Shown one piece after another: positions 37,391 to 46,762 of a stretch of DNA of 52,752 nt (positions are counted from its first letter, which is position 1; every line of letters starts with the position of its first letter). Under the pieces are notes generated by a model, which ran no database searches, had not been told where the DNA came from, and saw only the letters and a list, made by a program, of their open reading frames with translations. Origin of the DNA: Intrasporangium oryzae NRRL B-24470 (GTDB lineage Bacteria > Actinomycetota > Actinomycetes > Actinomycetales > Dermatophilaceae); contig NZ_AWSA01000033.1 in NCBI RefSeq assembly GCF_000576595.1, positions 1 through 52,752 of the forward strand. Direction: 5' to 3'. The position numbers were made by a program, and so were the translations under genes.

Positions 37391-38079
37391 TCGCCTGGCT
37401 CGATGAGCCGCTGGCGGACGGCATACATCGCCGCCTCCATCCGCGAGTGCATCTGCAGCTTGTCGAGGATGTTGCGGATGTGGTTGCGCACGGTGTTCTC
37501 GGAGATGAACAGCTCCGTCGCGATCTCGCGGTTGAGCCTCCCCCGCGCGACCAGCTTGAGGATGTCGAGCTCACGCTGGGTCAGGCGAGGCAGCTCGAGG
37601 CCCGGGGTGGGCGGGGAGGGTGCGCTCGCGCGCTCGCTGATGAGCGTGAACTCCGTGAGGAGCTTGGACGCCATGAGTGGTGAGATGAGCGCCTGCCCGT
37701 GGTAGAGCGCGCGGATGCCGGCCGCCACCTCCTCGGGGGGGACGTCCTTGAGCAGGTAGCCGTTGGCGCCGGCCCGGACGGCCTCGAAGAGGTTGTTCTC
37801 GTCGTCGGAGCTCGTCAGCATGAGGATCCGCACCGACGGGACCTGCTGCTTGATGACGCGGCACGCCTCGATGCCGCCCCGCTTGGGCATGCCGACGTCC
37901 ATGACGATGACGTCGGGGAGGGTCTCCTCGGCCTGGTCGACCGCCTCGACCCCGTCGGCCGCCTCCCCGACGACCTCGATGCCCTCCTCCGTGGCGAGCA
38001 CGGTCTGCAGCCCCCGCCGGTAGAGCGCGTGGTCGTCGACGATGAGGACGCGGATCACGTCGATGGGGTGCTCGGTCAC
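37387..38079 (-). CDS. NarL/FixJ-type response regulator
   Basis: A 230-aa two-component regulator. The receiver domain (residues ~9-125) has DD15-16, phospho-acceptor Asp61 (VIVMDVGMP), Thr in MLTSSDDE and the conserved Lys in YLLKDVPPEE. The LuxR-type HTH (~165-222) is LTQRELDILKLVARGRLNRE, then IATELFISENTVRNHIRNIL. No histidine kinase is adjacent, so it is an orphan. The equivalent gene sits next to hpf in other actinobacteria. It starts at GTG 38079 and overlaps the YcaQ-type gene. Confidence 0.93.
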   Translation of the reverse strand: MTEHPIDVIRVLIVDDHALYRRGLQTVLATEEGIEVVGEAADGVEAVDQAEETLPDVIVMDVGMPKRGGIEACRVIKQQVPSVRILMLTSSDDENNLFEAVRAGANGYLLKDVPPEEVAAGIRALYHGQALISPLMASKLLTEFTLISERASAPSPPTPGLELPRLTQRELDILKLVARGRLNREIATELFISENTVRNHIRNILDKLQMHSRMEAAMYAVRQRLIEPGE

Positions 38080-38134
38080 CGGCCCATCTTGGCAAAGATC
38101 GGTGACAGTGACCGGCGCACCGCCCGAGAACCAC

Positions 38135-38167
38135 GCCGGGGCGTCCCCTCAGCGGGGACGCCCCGGC
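38135..38167 (-). terminator. Terminator after hpf
   Basis: GCCGGGGCGTCCCC and GGGGACGCCCCGGC form a perfect 14-bp stem with a 5-nt loop, 30 nt beyond the hpf stop. Confidence 0.8.
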
Positions 38168-38196
38168 GATCTCGCCGTCTCGGACCTACAGGGGGA

Positions 38197-38832
38197 TCAG
38201 CCCGTGGCGGCGATGTCGGTTTCGGTCTCGAGGTGGAGCACCCCGTAGCTCCAGCCCCGGCGCCGGTAGACGACGCTCGGCCGGTCGGTCTCGGAGTCGT
38301 GGAAGAGGAAGAAGTCGTGGCCGACGAGCTCCATCTGGTTGATGGCCTCCTCGAGAGTCATCGGCGCGGCCGAGTGGACCTTCTCGCGCACCTCGATCGG
38401 CGAGTTGCCGACGGCGCCGAAGCGGTCGAGGTCGCTCGTCTCGGCCGGCGGCTCGGCCGGCTCGACGACCGAGCCGTTGCTCGAGGCGTCGACCCGGGCC
38501 GTCGCCTGGGCCACCGACTCTGGGAGTCGTCGTCCGCGGCTGACGCGCCGCTTGTCGTGCACCCGCCGGAGACGGTCCATGAGCTTGTCGACGGCCGCGT
38601 CGAGCGCGGCGAACTTGTCGTCCTGGCTGGCCTCGGCCCGGATGACCGGGCCCTTGGCGTGGCAGGTGATCTCGACTCGCTCGGAGCCCTTGGCCACCTT
38701 CTCGTGCGTGACGACGACGTCGACGCGGTGGACCTTGGGCGCGAGAGACGGCACCTTGGCCAGTCGCTCGTCGAGCTGCTCTCGGAATCGGTCGGGTATC
38801 TGGACATGGCGTCCAGTGACGACGATCTCCAC
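38197..38832 (-). CDS. hpf: Long-form ribosome hibernation promoting factor
   Basis: A 211-aa HPF/RaiA protein that dimerises 70S ribosomes into inactive 100S particles. The N-terminal S30AE domain begins MEIVVTGRHVQIPDRFREQL and contains VHRVDVVVTHEKVAKGSERV. A linker rich in Ser/Glu follows. The C-terminal dimerisation domain is MTLEEAINQMELVGHDFFLF, then RPSVVYRRRGWSYGVLHLE. GTG 38832 is chosen because AGGAGG lies 4-5 nt upstream and the domain starts there. The 224-bp upstream region shows no clear promoter; a hairpin ends the gene. Confidence 0.95.
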   Translation of the reverse strand: MEIVVTGRHVQIPDRFREQLDERLAKVPSLAPKVHRVDVVVTHEKVAKGSERVEITCHAKGPVIRAEASQDDKFAALDAAVDKLMDRLRRVHDKRRVSRGRRLPESVAQATARVDASSNGSVVEPAEPPAETSDLDRFGAVGNSPIEVREKVHSAAPMTLEEAINQMELVGHDFFLFHDSETDRPSVVYRRRGWSYGVLHLETETDIAATG

Positions 38833-39056
38833 AGTTCCTCCTAGATCGCGCAGGGTGTGAGGTGCACACAGTGCCGAATGGGGTTCGGGCCCGGGAGAGG
38901 CCCGCTTGTCGCGTGGGCACCACCCCTTCCGCTCGATCTCGCCCCGCGGGCCGGCGAACCTGAGGTCGCCGGATCCCCTCTGGGCGGGGGGTTCATACTT
39001 CGACACTACTGGGCCGACTGGGTCGTGGGAAGGCATCCCGCGAACCGACGGAAACG

Positions 39057-39818
39057 TCACACTCGGCCCCTCTCGCCACCCGTGCGATGGTCCACCGGAC
39101 GACGTCGGGTGGCCGCGACCGTCGCCCCGAGGACGTCTGCCGCCCCGGCCTCGCGCAGGGCCCGGGAGGCCTCGGCCATCGTGCTCCCGGTTGTCATGAC
39201 GTCGTCGACGAGGATGCAGCGTCGCCCCCGGACCACGTTGTGGCACAGGGACTTCACCGTCATCGCTCCGTCGACGTTGGCGCGCCGGCCCAGCATGCCG
39301 AGCCCAGACTGGTCGTCGACCCGACGAGTGTGGACGAGGGCAGGGACGACGCGAAGGGGCCGGCTCCGGTGGGGTGCGCCCCCGGCCGCGACGAGGCGCG
39401 CAACCCCCTCGAGCGGGATGTCGCCCCGGAGCCTCTGGGACGCCCGTGACGACGGGGCCGGAACCACGAGGACCGGGCCGCTGGACCACCCGCGGAGACG
39501 CTCCGCGGCCGACAGGGACGCCGCGATCGACACTGCGAGCCGCCCGGCCAGCAGGACATCGAGATCACGCCTCCCGCCGTCCTTCCACACCCTGATGGCC
39601 GTGCTCAGCGGGACGGAGTACGCGCCCCACGCGTGGACGGGCGGCAGCCCGGTCGGCACAGGGTCGGGCCGGACCCGGACCGCGCCGGGGCGCTCGGGTC
39701 CGGCAAGAGCCAATGCGTCCAGGGCGCGCGCGCACCGGGGGCACCAGCGCGTGCCCGGGCGTCGGCAGGCGGCGCACTCGAGCGGGAGAACGAGGTCGAG
39801 CAGGTGACTCAGGACCAT
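39057..39818 (-). CDS. ComF-family phosphoribosyltransferase-like protein
   Basis: A 253-aa protein with an N-terminal zinc ribbon, LVLPLECAACRRPGTRWCPRC (four Cys), and a C-terminal PRTase fold with the PRPP loop CILVDDVMTTGSTMAEA. ComFC in Bacillus, Streptococcus and Haemophilus is needed late in natural transformation, but the family is also universal in non-competent bacteria. The same position between hpf and lpqB is held by Rv3242c in M. tuberculosis. Its relevance to the GTATGCCG repeats of this window is discussed in the findings. Confidence 0.92.
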   Translation of the reverse strand: MVLSHLLDLVLPLECAACRRPGTRWCPRCARALDALALAGPERPGAVRVRPDPVPTGLPPVHAWGAYSVPLSTAIRVWKDGGRRDLDVLLAGRLAVSIAASLSAAERLRGWSSGPVLVVPAPSSRASQRLRGDIPLEGVARLVAAGGAPHRSRPLRVVPALVHTRRVDDQSGLGMLGRRANVDGAMTVKSLCHNVVRGRRCILVDDVMTTGSTMAEASRALREAGAADVLGATVAATRRRPVDHRTGGERGRV

Positions 39819-39950
39819 CCGTGCAGCCCACCGGACGCCGGGTCGAGCGGGGAGCCACCGGTGCCTCCCGTGTGGACGAGGGAGAAGCGCGGCGAGGGAT
39901 GTGGACGACCGCGGTCCTACGGCCCGGTGCCGGCCTCGGCGTCGCCGCCC

Positions 39951-41771
39951 TCAGCGCCCCGGGACCAGCAGGTCCGTCGCCTCGTCGGTCTTCCGCCACG
40001 TCGCGCCCGCCCGGACGAGCACCCTCCCGCCGGAGGTCAGCACGACGAGCCCGCGAGCCCCGTCGATCGTCGTCAACGAGGACGCGTCGGCGACCGAGGC
40101 GAGACGGCTGTCCTCCGGGTCGGAGTTGCCCCGCCGGCGTATGCCGTCGAGCCCCCCGCCGATCGTGCCCACCCACGGGCGGACGGCCTCCGCCGGGTCG
40201 ACGCGGCCGAGGACGGCATACGTCGTGCCGCTGAGCCAGAGCACATCACTGATGAAGGTCAGCGGGTCGGCCTGCCGGAGTGGGGCCGCGAGGGCGATGG
40301 GCTCACCGTTTGGGGCGCGGACGATCCCGCTGAGCCCGAGCTGGACGTCACCCCCCTGCCGGTTCGTCGTCACCATGAGGATGCGGGCCCCGTCGGGAGC
40401 GAGCGCGAGGCTCACGATCCTGCGGTCCTTGAGCCACGGGGTCGCGAGCGCCTTCGGGACCCGGCGCACGGCACCCTGGCCGGTGTCGAGGACGAAGACA
40501 TGGTGGGCGCCGGACGAGTCGGCCCCGCCGACCCACAGGTAGCCCGAGCTGTCGAACGTCGGGCGCGTCAGCGACGTCGCGAAGGACGGGACGAGCACGA
40601 TCGGGGCCGTGCCCCTCCAGAGCGACAGCTCCTTGAAGTCGCCGCCCACCGCCGCGATGACGGTCGAGTCGGTCGAGAGGGCCAGCCTGACCCAGCCCTG
40701 GGGGATCCGCGTCGCGAACGGCTGCTGCGCGGCGCCGATCGTCTGGCGCTTCGGTCCGGAGCTGTCGGGCAGTTCCCGGGGATCCATCGCGGTCAGGGTG
40801 TCACCGCGCCGGCGCAGTGCGTAGGCGAACACCCTCGACGGCTCCACGTCGAAGCCGAGGGCGCTCGCCGAGGAGGCCGACGAGTCTCCGCCCGGCAGGT
40901 CGAGGCTCGTACCCTCGGCGGCCAGGGCCACGGAGGTGACGGACGGCAGCTGGGAGAGCGTGGCGGTCAGCTGGGCCCACATCGCCGTCCGGTCGTCGGG
41001 GTCGGCATCGCGAGCCCGCGCGCTGAGGTTGACCTGCGCCGTCCCACCGTCGATCGGGACCGCGTTGACCGCGAGCTTGGTGTTGCTCGGCACCCCGGTG
41101 ACGACGGCCCCCGCGAGGTAGTCGGGGACGGGACCGAGCTGCGCCCGGGCGAGTGTCGTCGCGAACCGCGAGCCGTTGGGGAACCACCGCGAGTCGGGCA
41201 CGAGCGTCCGGCCGGCCGGGGTGACGTAGTAGATGAACCGGTTGGTGTAGAGCCGGTCGAAGGCGTTGGTGTCGAGCCAGAGACCGAACCCGCTCGCCGG
41301 CAGCTCGATGCGCCATTGCCCGCCCACCTTGGTCAGCCCGAAGGTCGTCCGGACCTTCGTCCCGGCGGGGAGCTCGCGATAGCGGCCGTCGGGTGACACC
41401 GTCGCGACGGCGACGGCCGTCACCTCGATCGATTCCGGGCCGAGCCGGCGCAAGGTGACGTTGCCGTCGCCGTCATAGACGACGACGTCGTGGAGCGTCC
41501 ACTGCCAGAGGTCGACCGACTGGGGAGCGAGGAAGGACTTGCCGGCCTGCCGCGTCTCGTCGCTGTCCTCCCCAGCGCGGATGAAGCCCCGGACGATCGC
41601 CTCCTCGCTCGCACCGTCGACGGGCCCCTGGGCGCCGACGAGCGGCGCGGGCTCGTTGATCGGCTCGCCGAGGCGGCGACCCTCGACGACGGGTCCGGAG
41701 CCGGGGAGCCCCTGGCAGGCCCCCAGCGTCAGTGCCGCGAGTGCCGCGACGACGGCTGCGCGCCACCTCAT
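39951..41771 (-). CDS. lpqB: Lipoprotein LpqB
   Basis: A 606-aa lipoprotein: signal MRWRAAVVAALAALTLGAC with lipidated Cys19, then a GerMN-type domain (~residues 180-300) and a C-terminal beta-propeller-like domain (LRRRGDTLTAMDPRELPDS, ...VRLALSTDSTVIAAVGGDF). LpqB interacts with MtrB and modulates MtrAB signalling in mycobacteria. The start overlaps the mtrB stop (ATGA), preserving the mtrA-mtrB-lpqB operon order. Confidence 0.96.
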   Translation of the reverse strand: MRWRAAVVAALAALTLGACQGLPGSGPVVEGRRLGEPINEPAPLVGAQGPVDGASEEAIVRGFIRAGEDSDETRQAGKSFLAPQSVDLWQWTLHDVVVYDGDGNVTLRRLGPESIEVTAVAVATVSPDGRYRELPAGTKVRTTFGLTKVGGQWRIELPASGFGLWLDTNAFDRLYTNRFIYYVTPAGRTLVPDSRWFPNGSRFATTLARAQLGPVPDYLAGAVVTGVPSNTKLAVNAVPIDGGTAQVNLSARARDADPDDRTAMWAQLTATLSQLPSVTSVALAAEGTSLDLPGGDSSASSASALGFDVEPSRVFAYALRRRGDTLTAMDPRELPDSSGPKRQTIGAAQQPFATRIPQGWVRLALSTDSTVIAAVGGDFKELSLWRGTAPIVLVPSFATSLTRPTFDSSGYLWVGGADSSGAHHVFVLDTGQGAVRRVPKALATPWLKDRRIVSLALAPDGARILMVTTNRQGGDVQLGLSGIVRAPNGEPIALAAPLRQADPLTFISDVLWLSGTTYAVLGRVDPAEAVRPWVGTIGGGLDGIRRRGNSDPEDSRLASVADASSLTTIDGARGLVVLTSGGRVLVRAGATWRKTDEATDLLVPGR

Positions 41772-43663
41772 CCGCCACGCTCCGTCCAGCCGGCCGGAGC
41801 CCGGTGCGGATCGACCGTGGCGGAGCCGATGGCTGGCCCCGGCGTCTGGGCGACTCCGGCGCCGCCGTCGGCGCTCGGCGCGCTCGTGATCCCCGGCGCG
41901 CTCGTGATCCCCGGCGCGCTCGTGATCCCCGGCGCGCTCGGGGTCCTCGTTCCGGCCGCCTCGTCGACCGCCGCCAGCACGGGACTCGGCGTCCGGTCGA
42001 GGCCGGCCACGGCCTCCGCTCCTTCAGCCTTGGCTCGCTCGGCCTCCGCCAGCAGGGGGCTGAGCGGCAGCGGCGAGGAGACGATTGCGGTGTCAGCAGT
42101 ACGGGGCAGCGTGAGCCGGAAGCACGAGCCCTCCCCCGGCGCACCCCAGGCCTCGAGGCGCCCGGCATGGAGGCGCGCGTCCTCGAGGGAGATGGCGAGG
42201 CCCAGCCCGGTCCCGCCGGTCGTCCGGGCACGGGCGGGGTCGGCCCGCCAGAACCGCGTGAAGACCAGCGCGGCCTCACCGGGGCGCAACCCGACGCCGT
42301 GGTCGCGCACCGTGACCGCCACCGCGGAGTCGTTGGAGCCGAGGGTCACCTCGACCGGATGCCCCTCGCCGTGCTCGATCGCATTCGAGACGAGGTTGCG
42401 AAGGATCCGCTCGATCCGGCGCGAGTCCATCTCGGCGATGACCGGTCCGGGGGGCTCGGTGACCACCAGCTGGGTGCCCTTGCGGGCGGCGAGGGTGCGG
42501 TGGGCGTCGACGGCACGGTCGACGCACGCGCGCAGGTCCGTCGCCTCGATCTCGAGCACCGCGGCACCCGCATCGAAGCGCGAGATCTCGAGGAGGTCTG
42601 TGAGCAGCGCCTCGAAGCGGTCGAGCTCGTTGTGGAGCAGCTCGGCCGAGCGCGCGACGGTCGGCTCGAACTCGGCGCGCGAGTCGTGGATGAGGTCGCC
42701 GGCCATGCGGATCGTCGTGAGCGGGGTGCGCAGCTCGTGCGACACGTCGGAGACGAAGCGCTGCTGGACTCGAGACAGGTTCTCGAGCTGGGCGATCTGC
42801 TGCTGGATCGAGGCGGCCATCGCGTTGAACGAGTGCCCGAGTCGCGCGAGATCGTCCTCGCCCTTGGAGCGCATCCGCTCGTTGAGATTGCCCTCGGCGA
42901 AGCGCTCGGCGACAAGGGCGGCGCGCCTGACGGGGTCGGCGACGAGTCGCGTCACGACGAAGGCGATGGCCCCGACGAGAAGGATCAGCACGGCCCCGCC
43001 GAAGAGGAATGTCCGGCCGATGAGGCTGATGATCTCGCGCTCGCGGTGCATCGGGTAGATGAAGTAGAGGCCGTAGTCCCCGGCAACGGGAAGCGTCACC
43101 TTCTGCCCGACGATGACGGCCGAGATCTCGTCGGCGTTCTCGCTGATCGTCGCGACCTGGATGTGCTGTCGGTCGGGCGCCGCGGCCACCTGCGCGCGCA
43201 GCTCGTCGGGGATGAACCGGACGCCGACGACGCCGCTCTCGATCGGGCCGATGACGACGGGAGCCGTGTTGGTGTCGAGCCGGGTGAGCACGACGTAGCG
43301 GACCTCGTTGCCCGCGTCACGGCGGTACTTGTTGACGAGGTCGGTCGCGGTCTGCGTCAGGTCGGCCTGCGAGGTGGTCTTGTCCGTGAAGTCGAACTGC
43401 TTCTGCGCATCCGTCGCGTCACGGAGGCTGTCGTCAGCGGCGATGCGCTGGCGGCCGTCGACGAGACCCTGGGCGATCGAGCCGTAGCGGTAGGTCCCAA
43501 CGGCCGTGAGGACGAGGATGCCGAGGAGCATCGTGACGACGACGACGCGGAAGCCGAGGGAGGAGCGCCAGAGATGCAGGACGCGCCGCCACCACCGAGC
43601 CAGCGTCACCCCGGCCCGGGAGGCGAGGCCGCGGCGCGCGTCGTCGACGAGCGGACCGCTCAT
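41768..43663 (-). CDS. mtrB: Sensor histidine kinase MtrB
   Basis: A 631-aa membrane kinase. TM1 is VVVVTMLLGILVLTAV (~39-54), followed by an extracytoplasmic sensor (~60-215), TM2 FLFGGAVLILLVGAIAFVV (~219-237) and HAMP (~238-290). The HisKA box is FVSDVSHELRTPLTTIR (His309). The HATPase has NLVSNAIEHGEG, DHGVGLRPGE and GGTGLGLAIS. Past the kinase domain, the C-terminal tail carries three and a fraction tandem hexapeptides, ITSAPG, encoded by an 18-bp repeat. MtrB with MtrA controls cell division and wall metabolism in actinobacteria. Stop and start are coupled to lpqB. Confidence 0.96.
   Translation of the reverse strand: MSGPLVDDARRGLASRAGVTLARWWRRVLHLWRSSLGFRVVVVTMLLGILVLTAVGTYRYGSIAQGLVDGRQRIAADDSLRDATDAQKQFDFTDKTTSQADLTQTATDLVNKYRRDAGNEVRYVVLTRLDTNTAPVVIGPIESGVVGVRFIPDELRAQVAAAPDRQHIQVATISENADEISAVIVGQKVTLPVAGDYGLYFIYPMHREREIISLIGRTFLFGGAVLILLVGAIAFVVTRLVADPVRRAALVAERFAEGNLNERMRSKGEDDLARLGHSFNAMAASIQQQIAQLENLSRVQQRFVSDVSHELRTPLTTIRMAGDLIHDSRAEFEPTVARSAELLHNELDRFEALLTDLLEISRFDAGAAVLEIEATDLRACVDRAVDAHRTLAARKGTQLVVTEPPGPVIAEMDSRRIERILRNLVSNAIEHGEGHPVEVTLGSNDSAVAVTVRDHGVGLRPGEAALVFTRFWRADPARARTTGGTGLGLAISLEDARLHAGRLEAWGAPGEGSCFRLTLPRTADTAIVSSPLPLSPLLAEAERAKAEGAEAVAGLDRTPSPVLAAVDEAAGTRTPSAPGITSAPGITSAPGITSAPSADGGAGVAQTPGPAIGSATVDPHRAPAGWTERGG
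41875..41940 (-). repeat. 18-bp tandem repeat in the mtrB 3' end
   Basis: Unit CGCTCGTGATCCCCGGCG at 41881-41898, 41899-41916 and 41917-41934, plus a partial fourth. In mtrB it encodes ITSAPG hexapeptides. Identity between copies is complete, so recent slippage is likely. Confidence 0.85.
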
Positions 43664-43664
43664 G

Positions 43665-44342
43665 TCAGGACGGACCGGCCTTGTAGCCGACGCCTCGGAC
43701 GGTCACAACGATCTCGGGGTGCTCGGGGTCGTGCTCGATCTTGGAGCGCAGGCGCTGGACGTGGACGTTGACGAGACGGGTGTCACCCGCGTGGCGGTAG
43801 CCCCAGACCTGCTCGAGGAGGACCTCGCGGGTGAAGACCTGCCACGGCTTGCGGGCGAGCGCGACGAGCAGGTCGAACTCGAGCGGCGTGAGGGAGAGGG
43901 CCCGGCCGTCCCGCTTGACGGAGTGGCCGGCGACGTCGATCTCGAGGTCGCCGATCGTGAGCTTCTCGGGGGCGGGCTCATCGCCGCGGCGCAGCCGGGC
44001 GCGGACGCGGGCGATGAGCTCCTGGGGCTTGAAGGGCTTGACGACGTAGTCGTCGGCACCGGACTCGAGCCCGACGACGACGTCGACGGTGTCGGTGCGT
44101 GCCGTCAGCATGACGATCGGCACGCCGCTCTCGGCTCGGATCCGACGGCACACCTCCATCCCGTCGAGCCCGGGGAGCATGACGTCGAGGAGCACGAGGT
44201 CGGGCCTCGACTCACGGAACGCGCCCACCGCCTCGGCGCCGTCGGCGACGTGAGTCACGTCGAGCCCCTCGTTGCGCAGCACGATCCCGAGCATCTCTGC
44301 GAGCGCGAGGTCGTCGTCGACGACCAGAACCCGACCCTTCAC
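43665..44342 (-). CDS. mtrA: Response regulator MtrA
   Basis: A 225-aa OmpR-type regulator. The receiver has DDD9-11, phospho-acceptor Asp53 (LVLLDVMLPG), Thr/Ala in IVMLTART and Lys in YVVKPFKPQEL. The winged HTH ends with VWGYRHAGDTRLVNVHVQRL, then RSKIEHDP and VRGVGYKAG. GTG 44342 (VKGRVLVVDDD) is selected by family length (M. tuberculosis MtrA 228 aa) and the GGAGGG 8 nt upstream. One nucleotide separates its stop from the mtrB start. Confidence 0.97.
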   Translation of the reverse strand: MKGRVLVVDDDLALAEMLGIVLRNEGLDVTHVADGAEAVGAFRESRPDLVLLDVMLPGLDGMEVCRRIRAESGVPIVMLTARTDTVDVVVGLESGADDYVVKPFKPQELIARVRARLRRGDEPAPEKLTIGDLEIDVAGHSVKRDGRALSLTPLEFDLLVALARKPWQVFTREVLLEQVWGYRHAGDTRLVNVHVQRLRSKIEHDPEHPEIVVTVRGVGYKAGPS

Positions 44343-44473
44343 CACACACTCCCTCCGCGGCCCGCGATCCGCACGGACCACCACGTCTTCGCCAAATCAT
44401 CACACACGCAGGCCATGGGCCCGTTCGTCGAGCGCACGCGGGGAGTCTCGGAGGGTCGCGCAGGGTCACCCCC

Positions 44474-45019
44474 TCACTGCGTGATGTACCACTTACCGCC
44501 GATCTTGACGGCCTTGAAGCTCGACACGACCTCGGCCGCGACGGCCGGCTCGGTCGTTACGCTCTCGAAGGTGGCATTCGCGCCGCTGACCGTCGCACCG
44601 GAGATCGTCAGCCCCTCGAAGGCCGACTTGAGCTCCTTGAGCTGGTCGAGCAGCGGCGTGATGGTCTTGATGCACGACGCCGAGGCGCCGGGGATGCTCG
44701 AGAAGGCCTTGCCCCGCGTCGCCATGACGGAACAGACCCCTTGGCCGTCCCCGCCCACCATCGCGTTGAGCCACGCGGTCATGGCGGCCTCGGGGGTCGA
44801 CTGGTCCGCTGGAGCCGCTGCGGTCGGGGTACCGGTCGCTGCACCCGACGAGCCGCCCGTCGGAGTGGCCGCGCTGCTCGACCCACCGTCGGCGGGGGCC
44901 GTGCTCGAGGTGAGGCCGGAACCGGCCCCTGAGGGGTCGGCGGCCGGGTCGGCCTTGCTGCACCCGGCGAGCGCGGCGGCGAGCGCGAGCGCGATCGCGC
45001 CCATCCTCAGCGTTTTCAT
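44474..45019 (-). CDS. Small lipoprotein of unknown function
   Basis: A 181-aa exported lipoprotein: signal MKTLRMGAIALALAAALAGC (lipobox LAGC, Cys20), a ~55-residue Ser/Thr/Gly/Ala-rich linker, then a compact domain with TPEAAMTAWLNAMVGGDGQG, a Cys pair (VCSVMATRG...ASCIKTI) and FKAVKIGGKWYITQ, resembling NTF2-like/lumazine-type extracytoplasmic domains. The function is unknown; co-orientation with mtrAB suggests an envelope role (inference). GGGGAC precedes the ATG by 6 nt. Confidence 0.8.
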   Translation of the reverse strand: MKTLRMGAIALALAAALAGCSKADPAADPSGAGSGLTSSTAPADGGSSSAATPTGGSSGAATGTPTAAAPADQSTPEAAMTAWLNAMVGGDGQGVCSVMATRGKAFSSIPGASASCIKTITPLLDQLKELKSAFEGLTISGATVSGANATFESVTTEPAVAAEVVSSFKAVKIGGKWYITQ

Positions 45020-45151
45020 GGTGTCCCCAGGTCGTCGGTCAGCGTCGTCGGTCTCGTCGGGCGGCCCTTCGGGTCCGCCTTCACCAGTCGTCCTGCCATC
45101 CTGCCACGAGCGCCCGACCGATCCCCCGCCGGTCCGTCACGGCCCCAGACG

Positions 45152-45193
45152 GACGTATGCCGCCCTCCCGAGCGCGGGAGGGCGGCATACGTC
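45152..45193. terminator. Terminator after sahH built from two GTATGCCG octamers
   Basis: GACGTATGCCGCCCTCCCG (45152-45170) and CGGGAGGGCGGCATACGTC (45175-45193) form a perfect 19-bp stem with a 4-nt loop, 35 nt beyond the sahH stop. Each arm contains the octamer GTATGCCG near its outer end. Confidence 0.88.
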
Positions 45194-45228
45194 GTGCCGG
45201 TGCGGGGACGCGAACGGCGGCTCCGCTG

Positions 45229-46665
45229 TCAGTAGCGGTAGTGGTCCGGCTTGTAGGGGCCGGCGACGTCGACGCCGAGGTACTCGGCCTGACCCTTCGT
45301 CAGCTCGGTGAGCCGGACGCCGAGCGCCTCGAGGTGGAGGCGGGCGACCTTCTCGTCGAGGACCTTGGGCAGGGTGTAGACCTCGTTGGCGTACTCGCCC
45401 GGCTTCGTGAACAGCTCGATCTGGGCGATCGTCTGGTTGCTGAAGCTGTTGCTCATGACGAAGCTCGGGTGGCCGGTCGCGTTGCCGAGGTTCATCAGGC
45501 GGCCCTCGGACAGGACGATGATGCTGCTGCCCGACGTGAAGGTCCACTCGTGGACCTGCGGCTTGATCTCGGTCTTCGTGACGCCGGGGACGCGGCCGAG
45601 GCCGGCCATGTCGATCTCGTTGTCGAAGTGGCCGATGTTGGCGACGATCGCCTTGTTCTTCATCTGCGTCATGTGCTCGGCCGTGATGACGTCCTTGCAG
45701 CCCGTGGTCGTGATGAAGATGTCGGCCGTCTCGACGACGTCCTCCATGCGGGCGACCTGGAAGCCCTCCATCGCGGCCTGGAGGGCGCAGATCGGGTCGA
45801 TCTCGGTGACGATGACGCGGGCGCCCTGCCCGCGGAGCGACTCGGCGCAGCCCTTGCCCACGTCGCCGTAGCCCGCGACGACCGCGACCTTGCCGCCGAT
45901 GAGGACATCGGTGGCCCGGTTGAGCCCGTCGATGAGCGAGTGGCGGCAGCCGTACGTGTTGTCGAACTTGCTCTTGGTGACCGCGTCGTTGACGTTGATG
46001 GCCGGGAAGAGCAGCTCACCGGCCTCGGCGAGCTGGTAGAGGCGGTGGACGCCGGTCGTCGTCTCCTCGGTGACGCCCTTGATGCCGGCCGAGACGGTCG
46101 TCCACTTCTGCGGGTCGGCAGCCGTCGTCCGGCGCACGAGCTCCTTGAAGACGCCGAACTCCTCGGAGTCCTCGTCGGTCGTGGGCGGGACCTGACCGGC
46201 CTTCTCCCACTCGACGCCCTTGTGCACGAGCATCGTCGCGTCGCCGCCGTCGTCGAGGATCATGTTGGGGCCCTCGCCACCCGGCCAGGTGAGGATCTGG
46301 TCGGTGCACCACCAGTACTCCTCCAGCGTCTCGCCCTTCCAGGCGAAGACCGGGACGCCCTGTGGGTCCTCCGGCGTGCCGTTCGGGCCGACGACGACCG
46401 CGGCGGCCGCCTCGTTCTGGGTCGAGTAGATGTTGCAGGAGGCCCAGCGGACCTCGGCGCCGAGCGCCGTCAGCGTCTCGATGAGGACGGCCGTCTGGAC
46501 GGTCATGTGGAGCGAGCCGGCGATGCGGGCGCCCTTGAGCGGCTGGGCCGCGCGGAACTCCTCGCGGATCGCCATGAGGCCGGGCATCTCGTGCTCGGCG
46601 AGTCGGAGCTGGTGTCGGCCGGCCTCGGCGAGGCTCAGGTCGGCCACCTTGAAGTCAAAGGACAT
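45229..46665 (-). CDS. sahH: S-adenosylhomocysteine hydrolase
   Basis: A 478-aa NAD-dependent enzyme that splits S-adenosylhomocysteine into adenosine and homocysteine, keeping methylation running. Signatures: [17 protein letters not shown], the NAD-binding [20 protein letters not shown], and the C-terminal KPDHYRY, which contributes to the neighbouring active site. The length fits the actinobacterial form with its ~40-residue insert. AGGAAGAG lies 7 nt before the ATG. A TAGACT element (46757-46762, minus) would give an ~85-nt leader. The position upstream of mtrA is conserved with M. tuberculosis. Confidence 0.97.
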   Translation of the reverse strand: MSFDFKVADLSLAEAGRHQLRLAEHEMPGLMAIREEFRAAQPLKGARIAGSLHMTVQTAVLIETLTALGAEVRWASCNIYSTQNEAAAAVVVGPNGTPEDPQGVPVFAWKGETLEEYWWCTDQILTWPGGEGPNMILDDGGDATMLVHKGVEWEKAGQVPPTTDEDSEEFGVFKELVRRTTAADPQKWTTVSAGIKGVTEETTTGVHRLYQLAEAGELLFPAINVNDAVTKSKFDNTYGCRHSLIDGLNRATDVLIGGKVAVVAGYGDVGKGCAESLRGQGARVIVTEIDPICALQAAMEGFQVARMEDVVETADIFITTTGCKDVITAEHMTQMKNKAIVANIGHFDNEIDMAGLGRVPGVTKTEIKPQVHEWTFTSGSSIIVLSEGRLMNLGNATGHPSFVMSNSFSNQTIAQIELFTKPGEYANEVYTLPKVLDEKVARLHLEALGVRLTELTKGQAEYLGVDVAGPYKPDHYRY

Positions 46666-46756
46666 GCGGGATCTCTTCCTCGGATTGTCGGTGTGCAGAC
46701 CCGGCGCGCCCCTCTGGGCTCATGTGGCGGGTCATCACCCACGCCGGCGGTGGACC

Positions 46757-46762
46757 AGTCTA
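46757..46762 (-). promoter_or_regulatory. Candidate -10 element of sahH
   Basis: TAGACT on the minus strand, about 92 nt before the sahH start. The leader shows no riboswitch that I can recognise. Confidence 0.35.

Noticed and set aside
38833-39056. Promoter or small gene in the hpf upstream gap
   Set aside because: A TATGAA-like -10 candidate exists on the minus strand near 38995, but no acceptable -35 or conserved spacing could be found.
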